In this document: positions 1 to 9,483 of the stretch, one piece after another
Layout of the letters: each line of letters begins with the position of its first letter
Position numbering within the stretch: position 1 is the stretch's first letter
Assembly: GCF_023380265.1 (NCBI RefSeq)
Contig: NZ_CP093366.1
Location: 496,001-560,000, forward strand
Direction: 5' to 3'
DNA: 64,000 nt
Source of the DNA: Bombilactobacillus folatiphilus
GTDB lineage: Bacteria > Bacillota > Bacilli > Lactobacillales > Lactobacillaceae
The notes under the pieces: model-generated
The model's database searches: none
What the model was told of the DNA's origin: nothing
What the model saw: the letters and a program-made list of their open reading frames with translations, nothing else
Made by a program: the position numbers and the translations under genes

Positions 1-2
1 TA

Positions 3-881
3 GTCGTTTATGTGATGGATATTTTTAATTTTTCTGGTAGCGTGATTGCTAATTTGCGTAAATTTATTCAGCATAATCCTGTCTTAGTTGTCGGCAATAA
101 AATTGATTTAATTCCTAGTTCTTACCATGTTAATAAGTTGCAGAATTGGTTACAAAATCAAGTGAAACAAATTGGCCTCAAACCTGTTGCAACACAATTA
201 GTTAGCGCTAAAAAGTTAGCCGGTATTGATGAGTTAATGACCAAAATTGAGAATTTACGACACGGACTTGATGTTTATGTGGTAGGTTCGACTAATGTTG
301 GTAAATCAACATTAATTAATGCTATTTTGCAAGCAAATAGTGATCTCAAAGACCTTATTACAACTTCTAATTATCCTGGTACCACTTTAAATGAAATTCG
401 GATTCCGTTAGCTGGCGGTGGTGATTTGGTTGATACGCCGGGAATTATTCATGCAGGACAAATTGCTAATTTATTGACACCACAAGAATTGAAGTATGTT
501 GCGCCACAAACGCAATTACATCCGCGAATTTTTCAGTTAAATGCTCAACAAACGCTCTTTTTGGCCGGGTTAGGACGTTTAGATTTTGTAGAGGGAGAAG
601 CTGGGTCATTTGTCGCTTACGTTGACAATCATTTATATATTCATCGCACCAAATTAAGCAATGCTGATCAATTTTATGCTGCTCATCGAAGTGATTTGTT
701 GACGCCACCACAAAAGCAAACAGATTTTCCTGATTTAGTTGCGCATGATATTACAACAACTGTGAAAAGCGATATTGTTTTTTCTGGTTTGGGTTGGGTG
801 ACGGTGCCCAAACAAGTGCGGTTAAAAGCGTATTTACCAGCGGGGATTAAGTTAGATGTTCGGCCTGCTTTGATTAATTAA
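3..881 (+). CDS. yqeH: Ribosome assembly GTPase YqeH (5' truncated by window)
   Basis: Circularly permuted GTPase needed for 30S subunit assembly. The G4 motif (NKID, about base 96) precedes the G1 P-loop (GSTNVGKST, about base 286) and the G3 DTPG motif (about base 433), the permuted order that defines the YqeH/RbgA group. The reading frame stays open to the left edge (VVYVMDIF...), so the N-terminal zinc-finger part, roughly 80-90 residues in Bacillus YqeH, lies outside the window; the GTG at base 12 is probably not the true start. It heads a tightly packed operon and its stop touches the region preceding yhbY. Confidence 0.93.
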   Translation, partial: VVYVMDIFNFSGSVIANLRKFIQHNPVLVVGNKIDLIPSSYHVNKLQNWLQNQVKQIGLKPVATQLVSAKKLAGIDELMTKIENLRHGLDVYVVGSTNVGKSTLINAILQANSDLKDLITTSNYPGTTLNEIRIPLAGGGDLVDTPGIIHAGQIANLLTPQELKYVAPQTQLHPRIFQLNAQQTLFLAGLGRLDFVEGEAGSFVAYVDNHLYIHRTKLSNADQFYAAHRSDLLTPPQKQTDFPDLVAHDITTTVKSDIVFSGLGWVTVPKQVRLKAYLPAGIKLDVRPALIN

Positions 882-892
882 TGAGGATAACA

Positions 893-1210
893 ATGTTAAC
901 AAAAAAACAAATCAAATATTTAAAATCTCAAGCACAAACTTTGACGCCTAGTTTACAAATTGGTAAAAATGGGCTCAGTACTAATTTGTTTGCACAATTA
1001 GCTGAACAGTTAGAACATCAAGAGTTAATCAAGATTAGTTTGCTGCAAACAGCTCCTTTAACAACCAAGTCTTTTGCGATGGCTTTGGCAAAAGCTTTGC
1101 CGCAAGTGAATATGGTTAATCAAATTGGTCATACTGTTGTTGTGTATTCACAAGCTTCTGAAAGTAAACATCGAACAATTAGTTTAAAAGTAGACCAAAT
1201 TAAGGGTTAG
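893..1210 (+). CDS. yhbY: CRM-domain RNA-binding protein YhbY
   Basis: Small (105 aa) CRS1/YhbY-domain protein that associates with pre-50S ribosomal particles in the family. The N-terminus MLTKKQIKYLKS and the central IGKNGLS loop are family hallmarks. An upstream in-frame ATG at 881 overlaps the yqeH stop, but GAGG at 883-886 lies the right distance before ATG 893, so I choose 893. The position between yqeH and nadD is the conserved Firmicutes order and suggests co-transcription. Confidence 0.93.
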   Translation: MLTKKQIKYLKSQAQTLTPSLQIGKNGLSTNLFAQLAEQLEHQELIKISLLQTAPLTTKSFAMALAKALPQVNMVNQIGHTVVVYSQASESKHRTISLKVDQIKG

Positions 1211-1219
1211 GTAATTAAA

Positions 1220-1870
1220 ATGACACAGACAGTGACAACTAATAAACCAGTGACACAAGTCCAATCCCAGACGCAGACACAATCAAAAGGTCAGCGCATT
1301 GGAATTTTAGGTGGTACGTTTAATCCGCCCCATATTGGTCATTTAATGATTGCTGATCAGGTGTTTGAACAACTTGATCTGGATAAAATTTTGTTTATCC
1401 CAGACGCTAATCCCCCTCATGTCGATGAAAAAGGAGCAATTGCGGTGGAACATCGCATGGAGATGGTTCGGCGAGCTATCATTAATCATCGAGATTTCGA
1501 TTTGTGCTTGATTGAAGCGCAACGTGGTGGAATTAGTTATACATTTGATACAATTCGGCAGTTGAAAAAATTGCATCCGGAAAACCAATATTATTTTATT
1601 ATTGGTGGCGATATGGTGGAGTACTTGCCTAAATGGCATAAAATTGATGAATTAGTCCAAATGGTGCAATTTGTGGGCGTATGTCGTAAAGGTTATGAAC
1701 AAAATTCGACTTATCCGATTATTTGGGTAAATATGCCTACGACTGAAGTTAGTTCAACTTGGATTCGTCAGACAATCCAGACGCACGGTTCTGTTCGTTA
1801 TTTTGTACCCGATTTAGTACAGCAGTATATTGATGAAAAGGGGCTTTATTTAGATGATTGTAATGACTGA
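1220..1870 (+). CDS. nadD: Nicotinate-nucleotide adenylyltransferase NadD
   Basis: Makes deamido-NAD from nicotinate mononucleotide and ATP. The nucleotidyltransferase signature GGTFNPPHIGH is clear and the C-terminal SSTWIR matches the ISSTxIR loop. The protein is 216 aa because about 26 residues rich in Thr and Gln (TQTVTTNKPVTQVQSQTQTQ) precede the usual N-terminus RIGILGG. No good alternative start lies between them, so the extension appears real. The 3' end overlaps yqeK by 17 bases. Confidence 0.95.
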   Translation: MTQTVTTNKPVTQVQSQTQTQSKGQRIGILGGTFNPPHIGHLMIADQVFEQLDLDKILFIPDANPPHVDEKGAIAVEHRMEMVRRAIINHRDFDLCLIEAQRGGISYTFDTIRQLKKLHPENQYYFIIGGDMVEYLPKWHKIDELVQMVQFVGVCRKGYEQNSTYPIIWVNMPTTEVSSTWIRQTIQTHGSVRYFVPDLVQQYIDEKGLYLDDCND

Positions 1871-2444
1871 CTATGATATGGCGGCTTTGGTGGCCCAAGT
1901 AAAAGCTAAATTATCTCCTTATCGATTTGAACACTGTGTGCGGACTAGTCAGCGTTCAGTAGAATTGGCTCAATTAAATCACGCTGATCTTCAAAAAGCA
2001 CAAGTGGCGGGTTTGGTTCATGATTATGCCAAAGAACGTAGCGCTGAAGAGTTTATGAAAGTCATTAAGCAAGAACATTTAGACAGTGACTTATTAAATT
2101 ACGGTAATGCCATCTGGCACGGTGTGGTGGGTGTCTATTTTATCAAGCGAGAATTAGGCATTTATGATGAAGAAATTTTAAACGCTGTGCGTAAGCATAC
2201 GACTGCTGCTGAAGTGATGACTACTTTGGATAAAATCGTGTTTATGGCAGATTATACGGAATCAGGCCGTGATTTTGAGGGCGTGGAGCAAGCACGTCAG
2301 TTGACGGATCGTGATTTAGATGCCGGAGTTAGTTATCAATTAGCGCATACATTACAATTATTAGTTAACAAGCAACAACAAATTTATCCCAAGACTATTG
2401 ATAGTTATAACAAATGGGTTGTTGCCCGTCAGGATGAAAAGTGA
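1854..2444 (+). CDS. yqeK: HD-domain dinucleotide hydrolase YqeK
   Basis: HD-superfamily phosphohydrolase. The metal-binding histidine in FEHCVRTSQ and the HD pair in GLVHDYAKE are present. Family members cleave diadenosine tetraphosphate symmetrically. The start at ATG 1854 fits a GGGG ribosome site at 1840-1843; an ATG at 1863 would be too far away. Overlap with nadD suggests translational coupling. Length 196 aa is normal. Confidence 0.92.
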   Translation: MIVMTDYDMAALVAQVKAKLSPYRFEHCVRTSQRSVELAQLNHADLQKAQVAGLVHDYAKERSAEEFMKVIKQEHLDSDLLNYGNAIWHGVVGVYFIKRELGIYDEEILNAVRKHTTAAEVMTTLDKIVFMADYTESGRDFEGVEQARQLTDRDLDAGVSYQLAHTLQLLVNKQQQIYPKTIDSYNKWVVARQDEK

Positions 2445-2453
2445 GGATGACGA

Positions 2454-2807
2454 TTGAAAAGTCAACAAGTGATGGAACTGGCTGTCAAAGCTGCAGATGC
2501 TAAACATGCTAATGAAATTCAAGTTTTGGATATGCAACAAGTTAGTTTAATTGCAGATTATTTTGTGATTGCAGATGCGAATAGTCAGCGGCAAATTGCG
2601 GCGATTGTAGATCAAATTGTCGAAACAGCTGTTAAAAAAGGAATCCATGCGTCAGTTGAAGGTCAAAAAAATTCACAATGGATTTTAGTTGATTTGGGTG
2701 ATGTAATTGTTCATGTCTTTACACGCGAAATGCGTGAATATTATCAATTGGAAAAATTATGGTCGGATGCCAAAGCTGTTGAAATTCAGTCTTTAGTGGC
2801 CGATTGA
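2454..2807 (+). CDS. rsfS: Ribosomal silencing factor RsfS
   Basis: RsfS/Iojap/YbeB family, 117 aa. The family binds ribosomal protein L14 and blocks subunit joining when nutrients are short. The conserved core runs from IADYFVIADANSQRQ to WILVDLGDVIVHVF. It uses a TTG start at 2454 behind GAGG (2443-2446). Its TGA shares one base with the tmcAL ATG. Confidence 0.94.
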   Translation: MKSQQVMELAVKAADAKHANEIQVLDMQQVSLIADYFVIADANSQRQIAAIVDQIVETAVKKGIHASVEGQKNSQWILVDLGDVIVHVFTREMREYYQLEKLWSDAKAVEIQSLVAD

Positions 2808-3946
2808 TGAAAATTTGCGGAGTCATTGCTGAGTATAATCCTTTTCATAATGGTCACTTGTGGCAAATTCAACAGATTCGACAACGTCTTCATTCAGATG
2901 TGCTCATCGTGGTGATGGCGGGAAATTTTGTACAACGTGGCGAAATGGCAATTGTCAATAAATGGTCGCGAACCCAAATGGCCTTGGATGCTGGAGTTGA
3001 CTTGGTTGTAGAATTACCGTTTGCTGGTGCTGTCCAACCTGCGGATTTATTTGCCCGAGAAGCGATGCTGATTTTACAACAACTGCAAGTCACGGATTTG
3101 GTCTTTGGCACAGAAAATTCAACCTTGGACTATCAGCAATTAGGCCAGCAAGTTGAACAGGCAATGCAGACGACGCATTTTTTGACTGATTATCATCAAA
3201 CCTATGCCACGCAATTCAATCAAGTTTTGCAGGATCAATTAGGTTTGACTTTGACTGAACCTAATGAGTTATTGGGTGTTGCTTATGCACAAGCAGCTAT
3301 TAAAATTAAATATCCGATCCGCTTGGTACCATTTGCACGGCATGGCAAGGCACAGCATGATCAATTGACACTAGGACGAAAGTTTTCGAGTGCGAGCGCA
3401 ATTCGGCAGGCAATTTTGCAACAACGAGATTATGCTATGAGTTTACCGGATTTCGTATTATCTAATTTAGGCACGCAATTTTTAGATTGGAATCAAGTTT
3501 TTATTTTTTTAAAGTATCGAATTTTAACTAGCAGTTTGGCAGAGTTAACGCAAATTTATCAAATGAACGAAGGTTTGGAGTATAAATTTAAGCAAGAAAT
3601 TATAAAGAGTTCGGACTTTGCAACTTTTTTATATCGAATTAAAAGCAAAAGATATACTTTTTCACGGTTGCGTCGTTTATGTTTATATGTATTGTTGAAT
3701 GTGACAACTGAACAAATGCAGGAAATGTGGTCGCAACGTTATCTACAGATTTTAGGTTTTAATGCGATTGGCCAACAGCATTTACATGCTTTACGTAAGC
3801 AAGTTAGTTGGCCGCTTATTACGAAAGTAACTCAGAAATTAGGCAATGGTTCCGGAAGAATGGCTCATGCGGTTCAGATTGATCGCTTTTTAACTTTGTT
3901 TGGGCAACCTGAACAAAATTTTGGTCATCAGCCACTTAGAAAGTAG
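2807..3946 (+). CDS. tmcAL: tRNA(Met) cytidine acetate ligase TmcAL
   Basis: Nucleotidyltransferase-fold enzyme that acetylates the wobble cytidine of elongator tRNA-Met from acetate and ATP. The N-terminus CGVIAEYNPFHNGH carries the HxGH-type signature (HNGH), followed by MAGNFVQRGE and KWSRTQMALDAGVDLVVELP. The ATG at 2807 overlaps the rsfS stop by one base; a TTG one codon earlier is less likely. 379 aa, the expected length for the YlbM family. Confidence 0.93.
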   Translation: MKICGVIAEYNPFHNGHLWQIQQIRQRLHSDVLIVVMAGNFVQRGEMAIVNKWSRTQMALDAGVDLVVELPFAGAVQPADLFAREAMLILQQLQVTDLVFGTENSTLDYQQLGQQVEQAMQTTHFLTDYHQTYATQFNQVLQDQLGLTLTEPNELLGVAYAQAAIKIKYPIRLVPFARHGKAQHDQLTLGRKFSSASAIRQAILQQRDYAMSLPDFVLSNLGTQFLDWNQVFIFLKYRILTSSLAELTQIYQMNEGLEYKFKQEIIKSSDFATFLYRIKSKRYTFSRLRRLCLYVLLNVTTEQMQEMWSQRYLQILGFNAIGQQHLHALRKQVSWPLITKVTQKLGNGSGRMAHAVQIDRFLTLFGQPEQNFGHQPLRK

Positions 3947-3954
3947 GTGATTAT

Positions 3955-4512
3955 ATTTTTTTTAAAACGTCAGAGTTGGAAAAGTATCGTCAACAGCCTT
4001 TAATTTTAGATCAAGAAATGGATGTTACTGCAGAATTGAAGCAACGCGACCCACAAATTATTGATATGAGTCCAATTAGGTTACAAGGAACGATTAGTTT
4101 AGAAGGTCAATTTATTTTTGGAGATTTTCGACTAACGGCGCAAATGGATTATCCATCGACGCGTAGTTTACAGGTGGTGCATTTGCCACTGGATCTTTCT
4201 GTTCATGAAACTTATACGACTTTGCCTGAAGATCAGTGGCAACCTGAGGATAAAGAACGCTATGGTTTAATTATTCCGTTAGAAGATCAGACTTTAGATT
4301 TGCAATCAGTCGTCGAAGACAATCTTTTGTTAGGTATTCCAACGCAAGTTTTGACACCACAAGAACAGTCAGAAGGGACAATGCCTGAGGGACAGGAATG
4401 GTCCGTGATCTCAGAAGAAGATTATGAAAAACAAAGTGCGACCAATTTAGAAGCTCAGTCTGAATTGGCCAAATTAAAGCAACTTTTTCCAGATGCCAAT
4501 GCTAAAGATTAA
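3955..4512 (+). CDS. YceD family (DUF177) protein, probable ATT start
   Basis: DUF177/YceD protein, usually encoded just upstream of rpmF and linked to rRNA or ribosome biogenesis. The conserved core SLEGQFIFGDFRLTAQMDYPS is visible and the C-terminal half is acidic. The first conventional start, TTG 3976, lacks a ribosome site and would remove the family N-terminus. The frame continues upstream as FFKTSELEKYRQQPL from an ATT at 3955, five bases after AGGTGA (3945-3950). ATT initiation is therefore inferred. No rpmF follows here; gnd does. Confidence 0.85.
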   Translation: MFFKTSELEKYRQQPLILDQEMDVTAELKQRDPQIIDMSPIRLQGTISLEGQFIFGDFRLTAQMDYPSTRSLQVVHLPLDLSVHETYTTLPEDQWQPEDKERYGLIIPLEDQTLDLQSVVEDNLLLGIPTQVLTPQEQSEGTMPEGQEWSVISEEDYEKQSATNLEAQSELAKLKQLFPDANAKD

Positions 4513-4539
4513 AAGTGTGTGACAAAATAATGTTTGGTC

Positions 4540-4568
4540 TTGGTAAGATAATTTGCATATTGTATGAT
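4540..4568 (+). promoter_or_regulatory. Predicted sigma-A promoter of gnd
   Basis: TTGGTA (4540-4545), a 17-base spacer and TATGAT (4563-4568) lie 36 bases before the gnd start. Pattern match only. Confidence 0.6.
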
Positions 4569-4603
4569 AAGTGAGAGTAGTAAATTGGCAGGGGGTAGCA
4601 TTC

Positions 4604-6019
4604 ATGAATAAACCAACCGTTGGTGTCATTGGCATGGCTGTAATGGGTAAAAACTTGGCTTTGAATATTGAAAGCCGCGGTTATACAGTTGCGATCTACA
4701 ATCGAACTGGTTCCAAAACTCAGCAGGTGGTTGAAGATCATCCAGATAAAAAATTGGTTCCGAGTTTTAGTGTGGAAGATTTTGTTGATTCATTAGAAAA
4801 ACCGCGGCGGATTGTGATGATGGTTAAGGCAGGCAAACCGACCGATGCGGTCATTGATGAATTATTACCATTATTAGATCAAGGTGACGTTTTGATTGAT
4901 GGTGGTAACACTTTCTTTGAAGATACCATTGCTCGCAATGAGCGTTTGGATAAATCTGGGATTAATTTTATTGGTATGGGTGTATCTGGCGGTGAATTAG
5001 GTGCGTTAAAGGGTCCGTCTTTGATGCCTGGTGGTCAAAAAGAAGCTTATGATTTGGTGGAACCTGTATTACAGCAAATTGCAGCTAAAACTGATGACGA
5101 TCAACCTTGTGTAACTTATATTGGTCCTAACGGAGCCGGTCATTATGTAAAAATGGTTCATAATGGGATTGAATATGGTGACATGCAACTCATCGCGGAA
5201 AGTTATAGTTTGATGAAAGACTTGGGTCATTTGTCAACGGATCAAATTGCTGTAACTTTTAAAGATTGGAATCAGGGCGAATTATCTAGTTATTTGATTG
5301 AAATTACGGCTGATATTTTGACGCGTAAGGATGATCTAGGTTCGAATCAGCCTATTGTGGATTTGATTTTGGATGCGGCGGGTAATAAGGGCACTGGTAA
5401 GTGGAGTTCTCAAAGTGCGCTGGAATTAGGTGTACCGCAGTCATTGATTACGGAAGCTGTTTATGCTCGTTATATTTCGACTTTTAAAGATGAACGGGTC
5501 AAAGCTAGTGAGCGGTTGCCTCAGAGTCAACTGAACGTGCAAATTCCTGCTGATTTTACAGAAAAAGTTCGCGAAGCTTTATACTTTAGTAAAGTTATGA
5601 GTTATGCGCAAGGTTTTGCACAATTAAAGGCTGCTTCTCAGCATTATGATTGGAATTTACAGTATGGTGAGATTGCTAATATTTGGCGCGAGGGCTGTAT
5701 TATCCGGGCACAATTTTTACAAAAAATTACCGCAGCCTATCAAAAAAATGCTGATTTAAACAATCTTTTGTTAGACGATTACTTTAAAGAAATTTGTGCG
5801 AAATATCAAGATGCAACGCGGCAAGTGGTTGCTTGGGCTGTACAGTCTGGTATCCCGGTGCCAGCTTTTAGTGCTGCGTTAGCTTATTATGATTCTTATC
5901 GTTCCGCCGTTTTACCCGCTAATTTAATTCAAGCACAGCGTGATTATTTTGGAGCACATACTTATCAAAGAGTAGACCGCTCAGGAATTTATCATTATCC
6001 GTGGTATGAAGAACAATAA
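4604..6019 (+). CDS. gnd: 6-Phosphogluconate dehydrogenase, decarboxylating
   Basis: Oxidative pentose-phosphate enzyme: 6-phosphogluconate plus NADP+ gives ribulose 5-phosphate, CO2 and NADPH. The N-terminal Rossmann motif [15 protein letters not shown], the substrate signature [19 protein letters not shown] and the C-terminal GxHxYxR-like end ([10 protein letters not shown]) are present. ATG 4604 follows GGGGG at 4591-4595; an in-frame GTG at 4571 lies within the leader. 471 aa, full length. A monocistronic unit with its own promoter and terminator. Confidence 0.97.
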   Translation: MNKPTVGVIGMAVMGKNLALNIESRGYTVAIYNRTGSKTQQVVEDHPDKKLVPSFSVEDFVDSLEKPRRIVMMVKAGKPTDAVIDELLPLLDQGDVLIDGGNTFFEDTIARNERLDKSGINFIGMGVSGGELGALKGPSLMPGGQKEAYDLVEPVLQQIAAKTDDDQPCVTYIGPNGAGHYVKMVHNGIEYGDMQLIAESYSLMKDLGHLSTDQIAVTFKDWNQGELSSYLIEITADILTRKDDLGSNQPIVDLILDAAGNKGTGKWSSQSALELGVPQSLITEAVYARYISTFKDERVKASERLPQSQLNVQIPADFTEKVREALYFSKVMSYAQGFAQLKAASQHYDWNLQYGEIANIWREGCIIRAQFLQKITAAYQKNADLNNLLLDDYFKEICAKYQDATRQVVAWAVQSGIPVPAFSAALAYYDSYRSAVLPANLIQAQRDYFGAHTYQRVDRSGIYHYPWYEEQ

Positions 6020-6052
6020 AAAAGTTATTTTAATTTAATTAGCATTATTTCT

Positions 6053-6082
6053 GAAAACTCGGTGATTTTTTACCGAGTTTTC
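6053..6082 (+). terminator. Terminator hairpin after gnd
   Basis: An 11-bp perfect stem (GAAAACTCGGT / ACCGAGTTTTC) with an 8-base loop. The T-run is inside the 3' arm, so termination is probable rather than certain. Confidence 0.65.
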
Positions 6083-6210
6083 TCAATGTTTAGTCCAGTT
6101 TAGGACAAATTATTACGTGCTTTATTAGTATGAAAACTATAAAACGTGATAAAATAGTGATGGACTTATTTAAGAAAGTTAATTTATATTCAGAATTGGA
6201 GCATATAATA

Positions 6211-6900
6211 ATGGCAAAAATATTAATAATTGAAGATGAAAAGAATTTAGCGCGCTTTGTGGAGCTGGAATTACAGCATGAAAGCTATGAAACACGCGTG
6301 GAATTTGATGGTCGCAAAGGTTTAGATGCAGCTTTGGCTGAGGATTGGGATGCTGTATTGTTAGATTTGATGTTGCCAACCTTAAATGGTTTAGAAGTTT
6401 GTCGACGAATTCGCCAAGAAAAAAGTACGCCGATTATTATGATGACTGCTCGGGATTCGATTATTGATCGTGTATCTGGTTTGGACCATGGTGCTGATGA
6501 TTATATTGTAAAGCCATTTGCGATTGAAGAACTTTTGGCTCGTTTACGTGCTTTATTACGGCGGATTGATATTGAAGATCAAAAAATGGCACCACATTCA
6601 ACAAAAATTGAGTATCGTGACTTAATCATGGATAAAGAGGCTCATACTTTGAGTCGCAATGGTAAGGTAATTGAATTAACACGGCGGGAATATGATTTGT
6701 TCTTGACTTTGTTAAATAATATGGGCAAGGTTTTAAGCCGGGAACAATTATTGAAGAATGTTTGGGGCAGCGAATCAACCCAAAGTGAAACAAATATTGT
6801 GGATGTTTATGTTCGTTATTTACGTAATAAAATTGACTTGCCTGATAAGGAAAGTTATATCCAGACAGTACGTGGGACTGGATATGTTGTTCGCCCATGA
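6211..6900 (+). CDS. arlR: OmpR-family response regulator, ArlR-like
   Basis: Two-domain response regulator, 229 aa. The receiver has the acidic pocket (ED at 8-9), phospho-acceptor D52 in LLDLMLP and K101 in IVKPF; the C-terminus is a winged-helix OmpR DNA-binding domain ending in RGTGYVVRP. The similarity of IIEDEKNLARFVELEL and IEELLARLRALLRR to staphylococcal ArlR is striking, but orthology is inferred. Start ATG 6211 follows GGAG at 6198-6201; a longer in-frame opening from 6130 is not needed. Its stop overlaps the kinase start (ATGA). Confidence 0.92.
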   Translation: MAKILIIEDEKNLARFVELELQHESYETRVEFDGRKGLDAALAEDWDAVLLDLMLPTLNGLEVCRRIRQEKSTPIIMMTARDSIIDRVSGLDHGADDYIVKPFAIEELLARLRALLRRIDIEDQKMAPHSTKIEYRDLIMDKEAHTLSRNGKVIELTRREYDLFLTLLNNMGKVLSREQLLKNVWGSESTQSETNIVDVYVRYLRNKIDLPDKESYIQTVRGTGYVVRP

Positions 6901-8387
6901 AGCAAAAATTAGCGGATTGGAGAATTACGATTCAATTTAAATGGACTTGCTTTTTGAGTTTAGCTATTTTTATCGTGTTTGGCTTGTTCGCAACTTTGGT
7001 TTACACGTCGGTTAATCAAGCATTATTGCGTAGTGAAGAAAACAATGTCCGGGATACGATTGCGGCGGTTGACAGTCGCTTTAATGTTTATCGAGCACCC
7101 TTGACCAAAGAACAAGTACAACAACGTCTGGCACCGCGTTTTAATCAAAAAACTTTAGAGCAAAGTGGTCATGGTCAATTTGTGACCGGGGATCCAGAAA
7201 AATTTTATCATGATAGCTTGTCTAAACAATTAGCGCGTGGCGACTTGGCAATCGTTTTGTATGATGTTAAGGGTCATCCTTTATTTAAAGCTGGGCAGAT
7301 TGATGCTAATTTTACTGATGTAACCAAAATTACGTTCAAAAAAGAATATGATGGTCGTCCTAGTTATTTAGAAACTACTGTACCAATCCATTCTAGTCGA
7401 ACTAATAAGGTCATTGGTTATGTCAAAATCAATGATGGTTTACGTAGTTATCATCGTGCTTTTCAAGAATTAAATCGACGTATAATTTTAGTGATTGTTT
7501 TTGCTGTTTTATTGAGTTTGTTTTTGGGCTATATTTTAACGCAGCCACTGGTTAGACGTATTAATCAAGTGAATCGAACAATTGATGAGATTAATGAGGA
7601 TCCAGATTCGCAAGCGAGAATTCCGAAGCAACGTTCTAATGATGAGATTACTGACTTAGTTGATCGTTTTAATAAAATGTTAGATCGTATGCAAGAATAT
7701 ACGAATCAGCAAAAAGAATTTGTGGAAGATGTGTCGCACGAATTAAGGACACCAGTAGCCGTTATTGAAGGTCACTTAAAGTTGTTGCAACGATGGGGCA
7801 AAGATGATCCTCAAGTTTTGGATGAATCAATTAATGCTTCTGTGAGTGAAGTTTCACGGATGAAAAAGTTAATTCAAGAAATGTTGGATTTAACTCGTGC
7901 TGAACAAATTGAGATAAATTATACTAAAGAAGTCACGGAAGCTAACGAAACTTTAGAACAAGCTTATAACGATTTTGTGATGCTGCATCCTGATTTTAAA
8001 ATTAATTTTGATGATACTGTCCCACCACATACAATGGTTCAAATTTATCGAAATCATTTAATGCAGATTTTAGTGATTCTGATGGATAATGCGATTAAGT
8101 ATTCTAAAGATCGTAAAGAGATGAATCTTTCGGCTTCAACTGCTGATGGCATGTTAATGATTGCTGTCCAAGATTTCGGGGTTGGTTTAAGTCAGAAAGA
8201 TTTGCAAAGAATTTTCAATCGCTTTTATCGTGTTGATAAGGCACGTTCTCGTGAAAGTGGTGGCAATGGCTTAGGCTTGTCGATCGCAAAAAAAATTATT
8301 GAAATGTATAAGGGATCAATTACCGCTGAAAGCGCAGTAGGCTCGGGAACTATTTTTCGGGTAAATTTACCGTTAGTTAAAAAATAA
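6897..8387 (+). CDS. arlS: Sensor histidine kinase, ArlS-like
   Basis: Membrane histidine kinase partner of the preceding regulator, coupled through ATGA. Segments in order: transmembrane helix about 16-37, an extracytoplasmic sensor region about 40-195, second helix about 196-214, HAMP about 215-268, HisKA with phosphorylated H281 in VEDVSHELRTP, then the HATPase domain with N box (MDNAIKYS) and G box (GNGLGLSIAK). 496 aa. The signal is unknown; ArlS homologues influence adhesion, metal and sugar responses. Confidence 0.92.
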   Translation: MKQKLADWRITIQFKWTCFLSLAIFIVFGLFATLVYTSVNQALLRSEENNVRDTIAAVDSRFNVYRAPLTKEQVQQRLAPRFNQKTLEQSGHGQFVTGDPEKFYHDSLSKQLARGDLAIVLYDVKGHPLFKAGQIDANFTDVTKITFKKEYDGRPSYLETTVPIHSSRTNKVIGYVKINDGLRSYHRAFQELNRRIILVIVFAVLLSLFLGYILTQPLVRRINQVNRTIDEINEDPDSQARIPKQRSNDEITDLVDRFNKMLDRMQEYTNQQKEFVEDVSHELRTPVAVIEGHLKLLQRWGKDDPQVLDESINASVSEVSRMKKLIQEMLDLTRAEQIEINYTKEVTEANETLEQAYNDFVMLHPDFKINFDDTVPPHTMVQIYRNHLMQILVILMDNAIKYSKDRKEMNLSASTADGMLMIAVQDFGVGLSQKDLQRIFNRFYRVDKARSRESGGNGLGLSIAKKIIEMYKGSITAESAVGSGTIFRVNLPLVKK

Positions 8388-8397
8388 TTTTTGATTC

Positions 8398-8425
8398 AAA
8401 AGAGTGATGATCTCACTCTTTTTTT
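8398..8425 (+). terminator. Rho-independent terminator of the two-component operon
   Basis: AAAAGAGTGA (8398-8407) pairs perfectly with TCACTCTTTT (8413-8422) across a 5-base loop and runs into a T tract. Confidence 0.85.
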
Positions 8426-8454
8426 GTTCGTCTATATTCGATGGTAAATAAAAA

Positions 8455-8477
8455 CGATCACCTCAATGAAGTGATCG
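8455..8477 (-). terminator. Terminator for yidC (minus strand)
   Basis: CGATCAC / GTGATCG stem, followed on the minus strand by a run of T (AAAA at 8451-8454 on the plus strand). It lies just beyond the yidC stop. Confidence 0.8.
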
Positions 8478-8493
8478 AAATTGAATAGCTGAA

Positions 8494-9471
8494 TTATTTA
8501 TGCGGATGTTGCTGTCTGCCAGCATTGCGTTGTCGATTTTTTTGATGTTGCTGTTGCAAATGCTGGTTTTGAACCTGCTGCTCAGTGCTATCTGGACGAG
8601 AGTTTAAACTTTGAAAAGTGTCTTTGGTAACCACTTCGACAATTGGTGTTTCTTTTAACTCTTGATCAACCTGTTTACGGACGCGTGGTGTAATAATATA
8701 GTCACTAATTAATTGTTGAAGCACGACGATAATTCCACCAATTAAAAAGTACAAGGCTAATGCAGTCGATGAAGCTAAACTGATGAAAAAGGTCATTGCG
8801 GGACTCAAAATTAACATTGTCTTCATTTGTTGACGTTGTTCTGCGGGAACATTTTTTAACGATATCCAACTTTGGAGAAGATAAAAAGCAGTAGCGATAA
8901 TGGTAATAATTAAGCTCGGCTTAGATAAGGGTGCACCCCAAAAATTAGCTTTAGAAATTTCTGGCGAATATTGCACAGCTTGATAAATTCCGATGAAGAC
9001 AGGAAATTGCAACAATAATGGTAAGCAACCTAGACCACCAGTTAATTTGATATTATTTTTAGAATAGACTTGCATCATTAACTGGCTAACAGCAGCTTGT
9101 TCTTCCTGTGTTTTGGCTTTTTTTTGCTGCTCTTGAATCAGTTTTAATTGTGGCTGAATTCCCTTCATTTTTTCTTGTTGAATAATTGATTTTTTTTGTT
9201 GAATCAAGCTTAGTGGCAATAAAATTAGCCGCACTAAAAATGAGATGATAATAATGCCCCAAGCATAACCATTCTTGCCACCAATGGTATTAGACGCATA
9301 TAACATCAAATTTTGAAAGGGAATACCTAGATAACGATAAACCCAGCCGTACGGACCACTGGTTGGTGGTTTGGGGGTGCCACTGATGCCTGATTTTGAA
9401 CAAGCAGCTGTCAGTAAAAGAATTCCCAGCAAACTGCTTAGTAAAAGAACGCGCTTTGTTGTTTTTTTCAT
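8494..9471 (-). CDS. yidC: YidC/Oxa1-family membrane protein insertase (lipoprotein)
   Basis: Inserts and folds membrane proteins with or without SecYEG. The N-terminus is a lipoprotein signal with lipobox LTAAC (Cys about 24 when starting at the second ATG). The 60KD_IMP core has several transmembrane segments and the family stretch GGLGCLPLLLQFPVFIGIYQ. I start at 9471 because GGAGAT lies the right distance upstream; the ATG 12 bases earlier overlaps that site. The C-terminal tail is rich in Gln, His and basic residues, typical of the ribosome-binding YidC tail. The acyP-yidC pair is separated by only 12 bases. Confidence 0.93.
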   Translation of the reverse strand: MKKTTKRVLLLSSLLGILLLTAACSKSGISGTPKPPTSGPYGWVYRYLGIPFQNLMLYASNTIGGKNGYAWGIIIISFLVRLILLPLSLIQQKKSIIQQEKMKGIQPQLKLIQEQQKKAKTQEEQAAVSQLMMQVYSKNNIKLTGGLGCLPLLLQFPVFIGIYQAVQYSPEISKANFWGAPLSKPSLIITIIATAFYLLQSWISLKNVPAEQRQQMKTMLILSPAMTFFISLASSTALALYFLIGGIIVVLQQLISDYIITPRVRKQVDQELKETPIVEVVTKDTFQSLNSRPDSTEQQVQNQHLQQQHQKNRQRNAGRQQHPHK

Positions 9472-9483
9472 TGGTATCTCCAT

